DNA from: a virus
Direction: 5' to 3' (one strand)
Length of the DNA: 64,000 nt
Virus record (IMG/VR): IMGVR_UViG_3300044712_002681
Span: 1 to 64,000 of that record
Every line of letters begins with the position of its first letter. Within the stretch, counting starts at the first letter, position 1. Both the position numbers and the translations under genes were made by a program. The notes beneath the pieces were generated by a model that did no database searches, was not told the DNA's origin, and saw only the letters and a program-made list of their open reading frames with translations. Below, piece after piece: positions 7,269 through 15,365 of the stretch.

Positions 7269-8003
7269 ATGTATATAAAAATTGAACACTTTTTAGAATC
7301 GGAAAAAAATACATTAAAAAAACTTCTAAAAGATTATGATGTAAAAGATACTTATGGATATTATGAAATATCTGACAGCAAAGAAAACTTAAATAAATTA
7401 AAAAAAGATATTGAAGAAAATTACAAAAAAGAATATGATAAATTAAAATTAGAAAATAAAAAGCTTATCATATTTAAAAAAGATATTAAATATGACTGTG
7501 TTATGTTATCATCCGATATAGTTAAAAAAGATTGGAACGATTTCTTAAAAATTATAGATGAAAAAGATTTATATTTAGGTGAAACCCAAAAGGATATTGA
7601 TGACGATGAATATGGACTAGAATCAAAACCCCACATTACATTACTTTATGGTATTCATCCCAAAGAAAACGATAAAAAAGAAATTTTGGACTGGCTAAAA
7701 ACATTAAAGCCAATAAAATTAGAATTATCTAAAATTGGGATATTTGAAAATGAAAAATATGATGTTGTCAAAATTGAAATTAAACCAACAGAACAACTTT
7801 TAAAATATCGTAAACATATCGAAAATACGTTTGAAAATACCCAAACTTTTGATGGATACCACCCACATATGACTTTGGCATATGTTAAACCTGGCAAAGG
7901 AAAAAAATATATCCAAACACTAAAAGAAAAATTAAAATTAAATTTTAATGAAGCAATTTATTCTGATTCAAGTTATAAGAAGAAACATATCATATTAAAA
8001 TAG
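7269..8003 (+). CDS. 2H phosphoesterase (LigT / 2'-5' RNA ligase-like)
   Basis: A 244-residue protein. The C-terminal two thirds carry the two H-x-T motifs of the 2H superfamily: ESKPHITLLYGIH and FDGYHPHMTLAYV, about 75 residues apart. Members cleave or form 2',5' phosphodiester bonds or cyclic phosphates on RNA. The T4 relative of this superfamily degrades 2'-5' oligoadenylate-type signals, and phage 2H enzymes such as Acb1 destroy cyclic nucleotide alarms of CBASS defence. The N-terminal 80 residues are Lys-rich and begin MYIKIEHFLESEKN, loosely resembling the N-tag (F-L-E). Substrate is unknown. Confidence 0.75.
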   Translation: MYIKIEHFLESEKNTLKKLLKDYDVKDTYGYYEISDSKENLNKLKKDIEENYKKEYDKLKLENKKLIIFKKDIKYDCVMLSSDIVKKDWNDFLKIIDEKDLYLGETQKDIDDDEYGLESKPHITLLYGIHPKENDKKEILDWLKTLKPIKLELSKIGIFENEKYDVVKIEIKPTEQLLKYRKHIENTFENTQTFDGYHPHMTLAYVKPGKGKKYIQTLKEKLKLNFNEAIYSDSSYKKKHIILK

Positions 8004-8090
8004 TAATTTTATCAAAAAACTGAAAAAATATATTTATATATAATTTTAGTTTATGAATGAAAATATTCAACACATATACGATACTGAAAC

Positions 8091-8132
8091 AAAACCTAAT
8101 ATGACTTTTAAAAAAGTGATATTAGGTTTTTG
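8091..8132 (+). terminator. Long hairpin terminator
   Basis: AAAACCTAATAT (8091-8102) pairs with ATATTAGGTTTT (8119-8130), with an additional inner stem ACTTTT/AAAAGT. It lies in a gene-poor stretch of about 300 bases (8004-8310). A 33-codon frame, 8054-8155, overlaps the hairpin and is probably not a gene. Confidence 0.65.
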
Positions 8133-8220
8133 TATTTTAAAATACACAAAATAAATTGGAATATATTAATTTAATGAAATCGGGCGCACGAAAACAATCA
8201 TTAAAAAATATTAGATAATT

Positions 8221-8283
8221 TATTTTGCTAGATGGTGATATAAAGAGTGGGAGGTTCGGGTTAAAGTCCCGACAAAATAAACA
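8221..8283 (+). ncRNA. tRNA-like element lacking an anticodon arm
   Basis: TATTTTG (8221-8227) pairs perfectly with CAAAATA (8273-8279), like a 7-bp acceptor stem. Immediately inside the 3' strand is a T-arm-like hairpin: TCGGG (8256-8260), a 7-base loop TTAAAGT, and CCCGA (8268-8272). The 3' end continues A-ACA. Only 28 bases lie between the acceptor stem and the T-arm, too few for a D-arm plus anticodon arm, so this is not a normal tRNA. A GC-rich patch (CGGGCGCACG, 8181-8190) upstream may belong to the same RNA. It may be a truncated tRNA, a tRNA mimic or a tmRNA-like fragment. Confidence 0.4.
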
Positions 8284-8310
8284 AGGTTTATTTTTCATGG
8301 TGTGTGGACG

Positions 8311-8730
8311 CTATCTCCCTTCACCATCGTCATCTAAGATTAAAACTTTACTATGTTCATATACCCGAAATTCGACTATTTTTAATCCACATTTACCACC
8401 ATAATCTGCTAAAGTCAAATAAATACCTAAGTCATTTTTAATATAATCATCCAATTCTAAATCTCGATAAGCTTTATGTCCAATTAACGTGATTTCTTCT
8501 TCTGTTTTATAAGGTAAGTTAGATATATCTAAAATATAATGGTTTGGATAAACTTGTTGTTTGTGATGTTTTTCTACTTCGGATTTCCAAAAATTATATC
8601 GAAAATCATCAATATTATCATAAGGACAAAAGGATAATGCAGTAGCATCAAAACCACCCCAAGTCATTTTTTGTGGTACTAAATCTTTAGCTGATATAAT
8701 TTTTGTTGACCAACGAACTACTTTTATCAT
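8311..8730 (-). CDS. Hypothetical protein, 139 residues
   Basis: A 139-residue protein without recognisable domain. Noticeable segments are QKMTWGGFDATALSFCPYD near the N-terminus, YPNHYILDISNLPYKTEEE in the middle and an acidic end ILDDDGEGR. It is not tagged. A TAnnTTTG box lies 17 bases upstream of its start, so it is probably transcribed from its own host-type promoter. Confidence 0.6.
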   Translation of the reverse strand: MIKVVRWSTKIISAKDLVPQKMTWGGFDATALSFCPYDNIDDFRYNFWKSEVEKHHKQQVYPNHYILDISNLPYKTEEEITLIGHKAYRDLELDDYIKNDLGIYLTLADYGGKCGLKIVEFRVYEHSKVLILDDDGEGR

Positions 8731-8746
8731 AGAATTATATTTTCTG

Positions 8747-8754
8747 CAAATATA
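8747..8754 (-). promoter_or_regulatory. Bacteroidetes-type promoter box TATATTTG
   Basis: On the minus strand TATATTTG matches TAnnTTTG, 17 bases upstream of the ATG at 8730. Confidence 0.55.
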
Positions 8755-8762
8755 ATAATAAT

Positions 8763-9980
8763 TTATAAAATATTATACTTATTTGCAGAAAATAAATGTT
8801 TGAAGTCTTTTTCAATTTTTGGATGAATATTTCTTAATGTTTTACTATATAATGGATCAATTTCCAATAGTGTTTTTTGATATTCATATGAATGTTTAAT
8901 TTTTGGGTCTAGTTCTTTTAACTTATTAATTATACTAGGATTTTCTTTCATTTTTTTCAACCAAAAATCAACATTATCATTTGTAATATATTCAGTCGTA
9001 AAAGAATTTTCATGCCCATTATAATTTGATATAACCCAATATACTAATTCTAAATTTTTTGGATCAATTGTTTCATCATCTTTTTGGTTAAATTTTGATA
9101 TACCACTAAATGATTGTAAATATCCATATCCAAAATCTTTAAATCTACTTAAATATTTTTTTATTAAATTGTTGTCTATCTTATTTGATGATGTTAATGC
9201 TGTTACAACATTACTTTTATTTATTGGTTTTTTATCATAAGTTGACCAACCACTATATTCATAATCATCAGTAGTATTTTTTGCATTCATCAATATTTCT
9301 AAAGCTTCATCACCAACTTTGTCAATATTTCTAACAACTTCATAAATATGTTTAGGTGTTACTGCAACATTTAAATCATTCACTATATATTTTAAAAATT
9401 CAATAAACGTTTCCTTATTTAGATTGTGAATATTTGAAATCAATCGACCTAACGAATTTCTAGATATATGATAGGATTCAATTGTTTCTGATGCATCTAA
9501 CCCAATAGAAATTAAATATTTAAATAATTTTAAATTTTTATAAAATATTGCAGAATTTAATAATTTAACAGAAAATGTAATATTTGGGTCTAATGATCTT
9601 AATAATTTTATTTTTTCTATATCATTATCACCATTATTGTTAATATTAACTAATTTTGATATATCGAATCTTTTATATAAATCATTTTTCGTTAAAAGAC
9701 TTTTTAATTCATTTAAAGGTAAATCATATATATTATCATCATTTTTAATTATTTGTTCTGGTGATAATATATCCACCATTTTAACTGCCAATTTAGGAAT
9801 ATATTGACACGCCAATTTAAATAAATGTTCAAGACTATAATCATCATATTTAGTATTACTTATAATTTCCCACCAATAATCAGCATCTAGAAGATGTTTA
9901 TATACGATATCAGGTTTAAAATCATAATATTTTGGTCTAATTATTTTTGTTCTAGCTTCAAAAGATTTCAGATATTTCAT
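8763..9980 (-). CDS. Doubly tagged protein, ankyrin-like helical repeats
   Basis: A 405-residue protein with both tags: MKYLKSFEAR at the start and SANKYNIL at the end. The body consists of helical pairs (LKLFKYLISIGLDASET, FIEFLKYIVNDLNV) that resemble divergent ankyrin-type repeats, although the canonical G-x-T-P-L-H signature is not kept. Ankyrin-like proteins commonly bind other proteins, so a host-directed binding role is plausible. A TTATATATAA box lies directly upstream. Delivery with the phage DNA is an inference from the N-tag. Confidence 0.65.
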   Translation of the reverse strand: MKYLKSFEARTKIIRPKYYDFKPDIVYKHLLDADYWWEIISNTKYDDYSLEHLFKLACQYIPKLAVKMVDILSPEQIIKNDDNIYDLPLNELKSLLTKNDLYKRFDISKLVNINNNGDNDIEKIKLLRSLDPNITFSVKLLNSAIFYKNLKLFKYLISIGLDASETIESYHISRNSLGRLISNIHNLNKETFIEFLKYIVNDLNVAVTPKHIYEVVRNIDKVGDEALEILMNAKNTTDDYEYSGWSTYDKKPINKSNVVTALTSSNKIDNNLIKKYLSRFKDFGYGYLQSFSGISKFNQKDDETIDPKNLELVYWVISNYNGHENSFTTEYITNDNVDFWLKKMKENPSIINKLKELDPKIKHSYEYQKTLLEIDPLYSKTLRNIHPKIEKDFKHLFSANKYNIL

Positions 9981-9983
9981 ATT

Positions 9984-9993
9984 ATTATATATA
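9984..9993 (-). promoter_or_regulatory. Candidate late promoter box TTATATATAA
   Basis: The box sits only a few bases before the start of the doubly tagged gene at 9980. A second box, TTAATATATA at 10021-10030, faces the tagged gene at 10063. Confidence 0.4.
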
Positions 9994-10020
9994 AAAAAAA
10001 AAGAAAATTAATTTTTTTAA

Positions 10021-10030
10021 TTAATATATA
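10021..10030 (+). promoter_or_regulatory. Candidate late promoter box TTAATATATA
   Basis: TTAATATATAAATA lies about 33 bases before the tagged gene at 10063, the expected distance for a TATA-type late promoter. Confidence 0.5.
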
Positions 10031-10062
10031 AATATGCATAAAAAATAAAAATAAAAAAAGAT

Positions 10063-10293
10063 ATGAAAAACTTAAAACAATTTGAAAATTACACTGAAAA
10101 AAACTGTCAAGCAGAATTAGAAATTTTACATTGGGGGGAAGGTAAAGGTAATATATCAAATACTTGGAGACTCTTAGTAAAACTTAAATCTGCTTCTGGT
10201 GGGGTATTTCATACTGAAGGTACAAACCTTACAGAAGAACAGGCAAAGAAACTCATAAAGGATTTTGGTGCAATAGTTACAGAAAGATTTTAA
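10063..10293 (+). CDS. Small N-tagged protein
   Basis: A 76-residue protein starting MKNLKQFENYTEKN, a very good N-tag. The remainder, ILHWGEGKGNISNTWRLLV then EEQAKKLIKDFGAIVTERF, looks like a small beta sheet plus one helix and has no family that I know. It is a single-gene unit between a late-type box and a strong terminator. Confidence 0.7.
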   Translation: MKNLKQFENYTEKNCQAELEILHWGEGKGNISNTWRLLVKLKSASGGVFHTEGTNLTEEQAKKLIKDFGAIVTERF

Positions 10294-10295
10294 TA

Positions 10296-10325
10296 AAAAA
10301 AGAAGATAAAAAATCTTCTTTTTTG
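10296..10325 (+). terminator. Bidirectional hairpin terminator
   Basis: AGAAGAT (10301-10307) pairs with ATCTTCT (10313-10319) with flanking A and T runs. It lies between two convergent genes and could stop transcription from both. Confidence 0.75.
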
Positions 10326-10326
10326 C

Positions 10327-11514
10327 TTATAATAACTTTTTAAAATTTTCGATTTCTCGTTTCTTTATTTCTGCACCAAGTTCAGCTTTTTCAAATCCCA
10401 ATTTTTTTAATTCTTCAGCATTAATTGTTGTTTCATATTTTAAAAATGCTTTTAAATATTTATTATTGAAATTTATTAATTTTGCAAATTCTGATATTGT
10501 TTTATTATCAACATCATATCTGTTTTTTTCTTTATATAACAATTCCAATTTATCTAAATCTTCAACATATCTTTTTAACGATAATAAGAAACAAGCAGGT
10601 TTCCAATATTTACCAGGAACTTTAAATTCAGGTAATTTTATTTTTAGTGTTGATATGTCATTATTTCTGAATAATAATGCATATATTATCACTAAATTAA
10701 ATGTATTAATATTATTGATATTAATATTCAAATTTGGAAACATTTCATCAAATAATTCAAATTCATCCAATAAATGTAAATAATGATGTAATGAATTTAA
10801 ATCTTTATTAGATTTTGACCATTGGATAGCTTTTTCAAACTCTTCAATTATTCGTTCTTGTGACACATCATCAATTGAAGATATGTTTCTTAATCGTTTA
10901 TCATTTTGAATTGCTTCAATTGTCGTAGAGCTTATTTTAGACTGATTTCTAGCAGCAAACCTGATGGTACGCAAAATCCTAAGCCTATCTTCATTAAATC
11001 GTTCTGATGCGTTCCCAACAGCAGATATAATGTTATTATCAATATCATCAATACCACCAACCAAGTCTACAATTTCACCCTTATCTATATCATAATATAA
11101 GGCATTTTGTGTTAAATCTCTACGTTGTGAATCTGAATATATGTCCGCAGTATCAACATCCACTTTTTGATGATCACCTTTATTATCTCTACCACGAACT
11201 AAATCTTTTCTATATGATGCTATTTCAATACCTTCTGGTATATCTTTTGTAAAAACCCGAATTACACCAAACTGTTTACCCTGTAAATCAAAATTAGAAT
11301 AATTATTTTTTAAAATATCAATAATTTCATTTGGTTTGGCATTTGTAACCAAATCAATATCGTGTGGAATTTGATTCATTATAAAATCCCTAACAGCACC
11401 ACCACAAACAAATAATTCCTTATTATTTGATTTAAATATCGTATTTAAATCTAAAATATCTTTAGGTAGATTCATTTTCATTTTTTGAAAATCTTTAAAT
11501 CTTTTCATTTTCAT
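10327..11514 (-). CDS. cca: tRNA nucleotidyltransferase / poly(A) polymerase family
   Basis: Class II nucleotidyltransferase of the CCA-adding and poly(A) polymerase family, about 395 residues. Motifs: FVCGGAVRDFIMN (G-G-x-V-R-D), PHDIDLVTN (catalytic D-x-D), SQRRDLTQNAL (the R-R-D-L-T motif) and FNEDRLRILRTIRFAARN (E-D-x-x-R-I-L-R). The longest reading starts at 11541, but a TAnnTTTG box overlaps that ATG, so I place the start at MKMKRFKDFQ, which also looks like a degenerate N-tag. Such an enzyme would repair tRNA 3' ends after host or phage nuclease attack, or act on phage RNA. It is rare but known in large phages. Confidence 0.85.
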   Translation of the reverse strand: MKMKRFKDFQKMKMNLPKDILDLNTIFKSNNKELFVCGGAVRDFIMNQIPHDIDLVTNAKPNEIIDILKNNYSNFDLQGKQFGVIRVFTKDIPEGIEIASYRKDLVRGRDNKGDHQKVDVDTADIYSDSQRRDLTQNALYYDIDKGEIVDLVGGIDDIDNNIISAVGNASERFNEDRLRILRTIRFAARNQSKISSTTIEAIQNDKRLRNISSIDDVSQERIIEEFEKAIQWSKSNKDLNSLHHYLHLLDEFELFDEMFPNLNININNINTFNLVIIYALLFRNNDISTLKIKLPEFKVPGKYWKPACFLLSLKRYVEDLDKLELLYKEKNRYDVDNKTISEFAKLINFNNKYLKAFLKYETTINAEELKKLGFEKAELGAEIKKREIENFKKLL

Positions 11515-11538
11515 TTTCACACATTTTAAATAATTGCA

Positions 11539-11546
11539 CAAATATA
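11539..11546 (-). promoter_or_regulatory. Bacteroidetes-type promoter box TATATTTG
   Basis: TATATTTG on the minus strand, 25-32 bases upstream of the chosen start of the nucleotidyltransferase gene. It decides between the two possible starts. Confidence 0.6.
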
Positions 11547-11645
11547 CAAAAAAAAAATGATAAATGACGAAAAAATAATAAAAATTTTTAATATATAATT
11601 ATATATTGTTGATGGTGTAGTAAATCAAGAAAAAAGAAAAAATAT

Positions 11646-12620
11646 ATGAAAATAAAATTAGCAAATATATCTTATTGTGGAATAGAATTCAACAATAATA
11701 AGTGGCATAGTCATATACAAAATTGTAATATATGTAAAAATAAATACGAAGAACTTAAATGTGAAGAAATTATAAAAAGTAAAGAATGGAATAAAAAATG
11801 TGAATGTGGTTGTGGTGAAAAAACAAAATATAAGAATAATTATATTTGTGGTCATAGTATAAAAAATAAAAAGCAAACCAAAGAACATAAAGAAAAAAGA
11901 TTTAATTCTTGGTTTTTAAATGGGAATACAGAAAAATCAATAGAAAGAATGAAAAATAATAATCCATGTAAATCAAAAAATAGTATTGATAGGATGAAAA
12001 ATAACAATCCTGCAAAAAACGATAATGTTAAAAAAAAATTATCTGAAAATAATGCGATGAATAATAAAGAAAATATAACCAAAATTCACAATACAAAAAT
12101 TAAAAATTATGGTATAACTTATGGTAAAGTATTATTTGAATTATCAAAAAAAACTATGGTAAATAAATATGGTGAAGATAACCCATCAAAAATAAAATCA
12201 ATATTAGAAAGACGAATAGAAACATATTGTAATAGATTAGCAAATGGTGATTATAAATTGAAAAATAATTGGGTTTGTGGTGAATATATTAGAAAAAATG
12301 GTGAAAATGAATGGTATGATTCATCATTTGAACTTAAAAAAATGATTGAATATGATGAAATTGATATTAAATGGACAAAAAAACATAAAATACGAATACC
12401 ATACATAAATGAAAATAATTTAAATACGTTTTATGTTCCAGACTTTATCATTGAATTGGATGGACAATATTGTTTGGTTGAAACAAAAGGATATTTAAAA
12501 AGTAATGATATATTGAAAGCACAGGCAGGTAAAGAATATTGCCAAAAAAATAATATGAATTATTTATATTATTTAGGTTCACCAGATAATTTAAATATGG
12601 AATTATCATTTTTTAAATGA
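11646..12620 (+). CDS. Putative homing endonuclease, PD-(D/E)XK type
   Basis: A 324-residue protein. The N-terminus carries Cys pairs (CNICKNKYEELKC, CECGCGEKTKY) that may bind zinc. The middle has repeated R-M-K-N-N-N-P-x-K segments like the NUMOD3 DNA-binding repeats of intron-type endonucleases. The C-terminal domain has FYVPDFIIELDGQYCLVETKG, with the D...E-x-K pattern of PD-(D/E)XK nucleases. It lies next to the tRNA nucleotidyltransferase and points against its neighbours, as expected of a mobile free-standing endonuclease gene. It overlaps the next gene tail-to-tail by eight bases. Confidence 0.7.
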   Translation: MKIKLANISYCGIEFNNNKWHSHIQNCNICKNKYEELKCEEIIKSKEWNKKCECGCGEKTKYKNNYICGHSIKNKKQTKEHKEKRFNSWFLNGNTEKSIERMKNNNPCKSKNSIDRMKNNNPAKNDNVKKKLSENNAMNNKENITKIHNTKIKNYGITYGKVLFELSKKTMVNKYGEDNPSKIKSILERRIETYCNRLANGDYKLKNNWVCGEYIRKNGENEWYDSSFELKKMIEYDEIDIKWTKKHKIRIPYINENNLNTFYVPDFIIELDGQYCLVETKGYLKSNDILKAQAGKEYCQKNNMNYLYYLGSPDNLNMELSFFK

Positions 12621-12999
12621 TATTATATTTTTTTGATCTTAAATATATTTTAATATTTTCATCACTTAAATCTTCTTTATTTTTTGACCAATATTTAATT
12701 TCATTTCGACTAATTTGTTTGCAACTATTCATAAAAAATCCTTTAAGATGATCCGGTACATATTTATATTTTATAATATATTGATTGGTTGCACCCTTAT
12801 CAAAAAAATGAAATCTACCAATATGTGTATCAGTAAAATTAATTGCTTCTAAATAATTTTTTTGATACTCATTAATATTAGGATCATCAGGATCAATATC
12901 TTCAAATATAAGTTCATTAATTCTTACATAATCATTAATTTCTAGTTTACCGATATTGATATTATCAACACTTTCAAATAAATTAAAATTGGTTATCAT
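12613..12999 (-). CDS. Doubly tagged small beta-domain protein
   Basis: A 128-residue protein starting MITNFNLFESVDN and ending RSKKYNII, so it has both tags. The centre contains KLEINDYVRINELIFEDID and THIGRFHFFDKGATNQYIIK, a pattern of short beta strands like an SH3 or KOW-type barrel. It is clearly paralogous to the next gene upstream (G-D-Y-V then I-G-R-I and a closing C-tag), with which it shares a four-base start/stop overlap. Function is unknown. Confidence 0.7.
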   Translation of the reverse strand: MITNFNLFESVDNINIGKLEINDYVRINELIFEDIDPDDPNINEYQKNYLEAINFTDTHIGRFHFFDKGATNQYIIKYKYVPDHLKGFFMNSCKQISRNEIKYWSKNKEDLSDENIKIYLRSKKYNII

Positions 13000-13376
13000 A
13001 AAATGTTGTATTTTTTTGATTTAAGATACATATTAATTGTTTCGTTGTTTAATTCTTTTTTTCTATTTGCCCATATTATAATTGAATTTCTACCAACTCG
13101 TCTACATTTTAATTGATTTTTGGTATTTAGTACTAAAAAATCACCATATTTTATAAAAAAATCTTTCGAATTTTCTTTATATTCAACTATATATGAAAAC
13201 CGATCTATTTTTATAATGCGACCTATTTGATTTTTAATAATATTTATAAATTCTAAATAAGAATCATACCAAGTTTGATTTTTATATAAATTTGGGTCTT
13301 CTTGAACTATCACATAATCCCCAACTTTTGGTTCATTCACATTAACATGCTCAAATAATTTAAATTTAGTTATCAT
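12996..13376 (-). CDS. Doubly tagged small beta-domain protein
   Basis: A 126-residue protein starting MITKFKLFEHVNVNEP and ending KSKKYNIL. The segment VGDYVIVQEDPN followed by IGRIIKIDRFSYIVEYK looks like a small SH3/KOW-type beta barrel. Its paralogue lies directly downstream, and more distant relatives appear at 54742-55056 and in the decayed gene at 63214. It is preceded by a TTATATATAA box at 13382. Repeated copies of a tag-flanked beta domain suggest a family of small cargo proteins. Confidence 0.7.
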   Translation of the reverse strand: MITKFKLFEHVNVNEPKVGDYVIVQEDPNLYKNQTWYDSYLEFINIIKNQIGRIIKIDRFSYIVEYKENSKDFFIKYGDFLVLNTKNQLKCRRVGRNSIIIWANRKKELNNETINMYLKSKKYNIL

Positions 13377-13381
13377 TACTA

Positions 13382-13391
13382 TTATATATAA
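13382..13391 (-). promoter_or_regulatory. Candidate late promoter box TTATATATAA
   Basis: Lies a few bases upstream of the doubly tagged pair 12613-13376 and next to a bidirectional hairpin. Confidence 0.4.
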
Positions 13392-13394
13392 AAA

Positions 13395-13421
13395 AACTTG
13401 ATAAAAAATATCAAGTTTTTA
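13395..13421 (-). terminator. Hairpin terminator
   Basis: AACTTGATA (13395-13403) pairs perfectly with TATCAAGTT (13409-13417), flanked by A and T runs. It closes the operon cupin, thymidine kinase, histidine kinase, gp62. Confidence 0.75.
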
Positions 13422-13440
13422 TGTAGTATTATTTTAAATT

Positions 13441-13866
13441 TTATTTATTTTTCCCATCATCAAATTTTTTTAATCTTTTTATATCTTCTTTTAAAATATC
13501 ACTATGATATGTTATTAAAAAATTAATATCATTCTTTTTAAGATCATAGTATTCTTTAATTAGTTTAAGATCAGATGCAACAAAATCTGATTTTTGTTTA
13601 TTTTTTGTTTGTTTTGATTTCCACCACCAATCAGGAGTATCATTAGTGGTATTTCTAAATATTTTAAACCACACATCAATTGCTGAAGGTTTATCTATAT
13701 TTTTATTGTTGAAAAATTCTGCTTGTTTTAAATATTTAATTGCGAATTTTCGATTCAACATAAAAAAATTAGCTTCCTTTTCTTCATCAGTAACATATTG
13801 ATATTTTTCTTTTTCTTTATGTTTAAAGATGATATTTGATAGTGTAATAAAATCTATTTTTGCCAT
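13441..13866 (-). CDS. Clamp-loader small subunit, T4 gp62-like
   Basis: A 141-residue protein. The middle reads FFMLNRKFAIKYLKQAEFFN, then VWFKIFRN and PDWWWKSK. The end reads LIKEYYDLKKNDINFLITYHSDI. This order (F-x-x-N-R, helix, a short R/K-W-W-K segment, then a terminal helix pair) is what I remember for gp62 of T4-like phages and cyanophages. The family partners with gp44 to load the sliding clamp onto DNA. Recognition is from memory, not from an alignment. Its start overlaps the histidine kinase stop by 13 bases. gp44 is not in this window. Confidence 0.6.
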   Translation of the reverse strand: MAKIDFITLSNIIFKHKEKEKYQYVTDEEKEANFFMLNRKFAIKYLKQAEFFNNKNIDKPSAIDVWFKIFRNTTNDTPDWWWKSKQTKNKQKSDFVASDLKLIKEYYDLKKNDINFLITYHSDILKEDIKRLKKFDDGKNK

Positions 13867-15365
13867 ATTTTATTTAATATTTGTAACAATTTTTCTTTAT
13901 TTATTGGGTTTTGTATATGAAAATCAACATCATCCAATTTATGTTCAACTACACCATATTTATCGGATTTTGTAATAATTTTACAATCTTTTATTGTTTT
14001 TATATTTTCAATTATTTCTGATGTTTTCATATCAGGTAAATTTAAATCTAAGAATATTAGTCCAATTTTTTTATTTTGTTTTTTATATATTTGAATTCCA
14101 TCTTCACCTGTTGTTGCAGACAAAATATTAAAATTTAAAGAATTAATATACATACCTAATAACGAATAATTTACAGGCAATTCATCTATGATAAGTACAG
14201 TTTTTCCGACAAAATTTATTTTATTTTTATTTTCAATAATGTCGTGTTTTATTTCTTCAATTTTTAATTTAACGTAAAATGTTGTACCCATATTTAAAAC
14301 AGATTCAAACCATATTTCACCATCCAACATACCAATAATACTTTTTGATATAGATAATCCTAAACCTACACCTTTATATTTTTTTGTACTTGAACTATCA
14401 CATTGCCAAAATCTATCAAAAACTTTATTTTTTTTATCTAGTGGAATACCTATCCCAGTATCTTCAATTTTAAATGTTATAAAATTATCATCGGTAACAT
14501 ATGATATAGTAATGTGACCACTATCTGTAAATTTTATAGAATTGCTTATGATATTAAATAAAACTTGTTTTAATCTTAAATAATCTGATATAATTTTTTT
14601 ATCTGTCGTTTTAACAAATTCGATTTTTACAAAATCTAAATTTTTTTTATAATTTACATCAGTAAAAATATCAGATAATTCATCAAGAAGATCATTCACA
14701 TTAAATTTTTCATATAATAAATCAAATTCTTTACTTTCAATTCTAGAAAAATCTAAAATATTACTTAACAATTCATCTAAGTGTTTTGCGTTATAATTAA
14801 TTGATTTTACAAATCTTTCTGTTTGATCATTAAATTTTTCATTATTTAATAATAAATCGGAAAAACCAATAATCGCATTCATCGGTGTTCTTAATTCATG
14901 TGATATATTGGATAAAAAAATTGTTTTTATTGAATTACTTTCTTCTAATTTGGTTTTTAAATTGTCTATTTCATCTTCAATTTTGCGACTTCTTGTTACA
15001 TCACACAAATTCAATAATAAATATTTTACACTTGAATCAATATTAACAATTGGCGATATTATCAATTTATATATCCGATTTTTTATTTTTGTTTCGTTAA
15101 TAATTTGTTTGTTTGTAAATATTGATTCTAACATAATCATTCTAATGTTATCATATTCTTCTGATGTGACCACATCCGAAATTTTTTTATTGACCATATT
15201 AAGTTTGAAATGTTTAATATTATTTTCAGAACAATATAAAATTAAACCATCCTTTTCGACAACAAAAGAATACATTTCCGAATTATAAAAATTACAATTA
15301 ATCACATTAATAGTTTCATTATCATCTATAATAGTAATAATATTATTATTGTCCTTGATTATCAT
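13854..15365 (-). CDS. Hybrid sensor histidine kinase with receiver domain
   Basis: A 503-residue soluble protein with no membrane segment. Residues about 25-125 form a PAS-like sensor part, followed by a coiled coil (129-146). The dimerisation domain has FLSNISHELRTPMNAIIGFSD with phospho-acceptor His156. The ATPase domain keeps NIISNSIKFT (N box), FKIEDTGIGIP (G1), VFDRFWQCD (F box) and KGVGLGLSISK (G2). A receiver domain follows from about 385, with VLIIDE and LIFLDLNLPDM (phospho-acceptor Asp). All key residues are present, so it should be active. Its start overlaps the thymidine kinase end, and its stop overlaps the gp62 start. A phage-encoded hybrid kinase is very unusual. Confidence 0.9.
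   Translation of the reverse strand: MIIKDNNNIITIIDDNETINVINCNFYNSEMYSFVVEKDGLILYCSENNIKHFKLNMVNKKISDVVTSEEYDNIRMIMLESIFTNKQIINETKIKNRIYKLIISPIVNIDSSVKYLLLNLCDVTRSRKIEDEIDNLKTKLEESNSIKTIFLSNISHELRTPMNAIIGFSDLLLNNEKFNDQTERFVKSINYNAKHLDELLSNILDFSRIESKEFDLLYEKFNVNDLLDELSDIFTDVNYKKNLDFVKIEFVKTTDKKIISDYLRLKQVLFNIISNSIKFTDSGHITISYVTDDNFITFKIEDTGIGIPLDKKNKVFDRFWQCDSSSTKKYKGVGLGLSISKSIIGMLDGEIWFESVLNMGTTFYVKLKIEEIKHDIIENKNKINFVGKTVLIIDELPVNYSLLGMYINSLNFNILSATTGEDGIQIYKKQNKKIGLIFLDLNLPDMKTSEIIENIKTIKDCKIITKSDKYGVVEHKLDDVDFHIQNPINKEKLLQILNKIWQK

Noticed and set aside
8221-8283. Ordinary tRNA gene
   Set aside because: The space between acceptor stem and T-arm is too short for a D-arm and anticodon arm, so it is listed only as tRNA-like.
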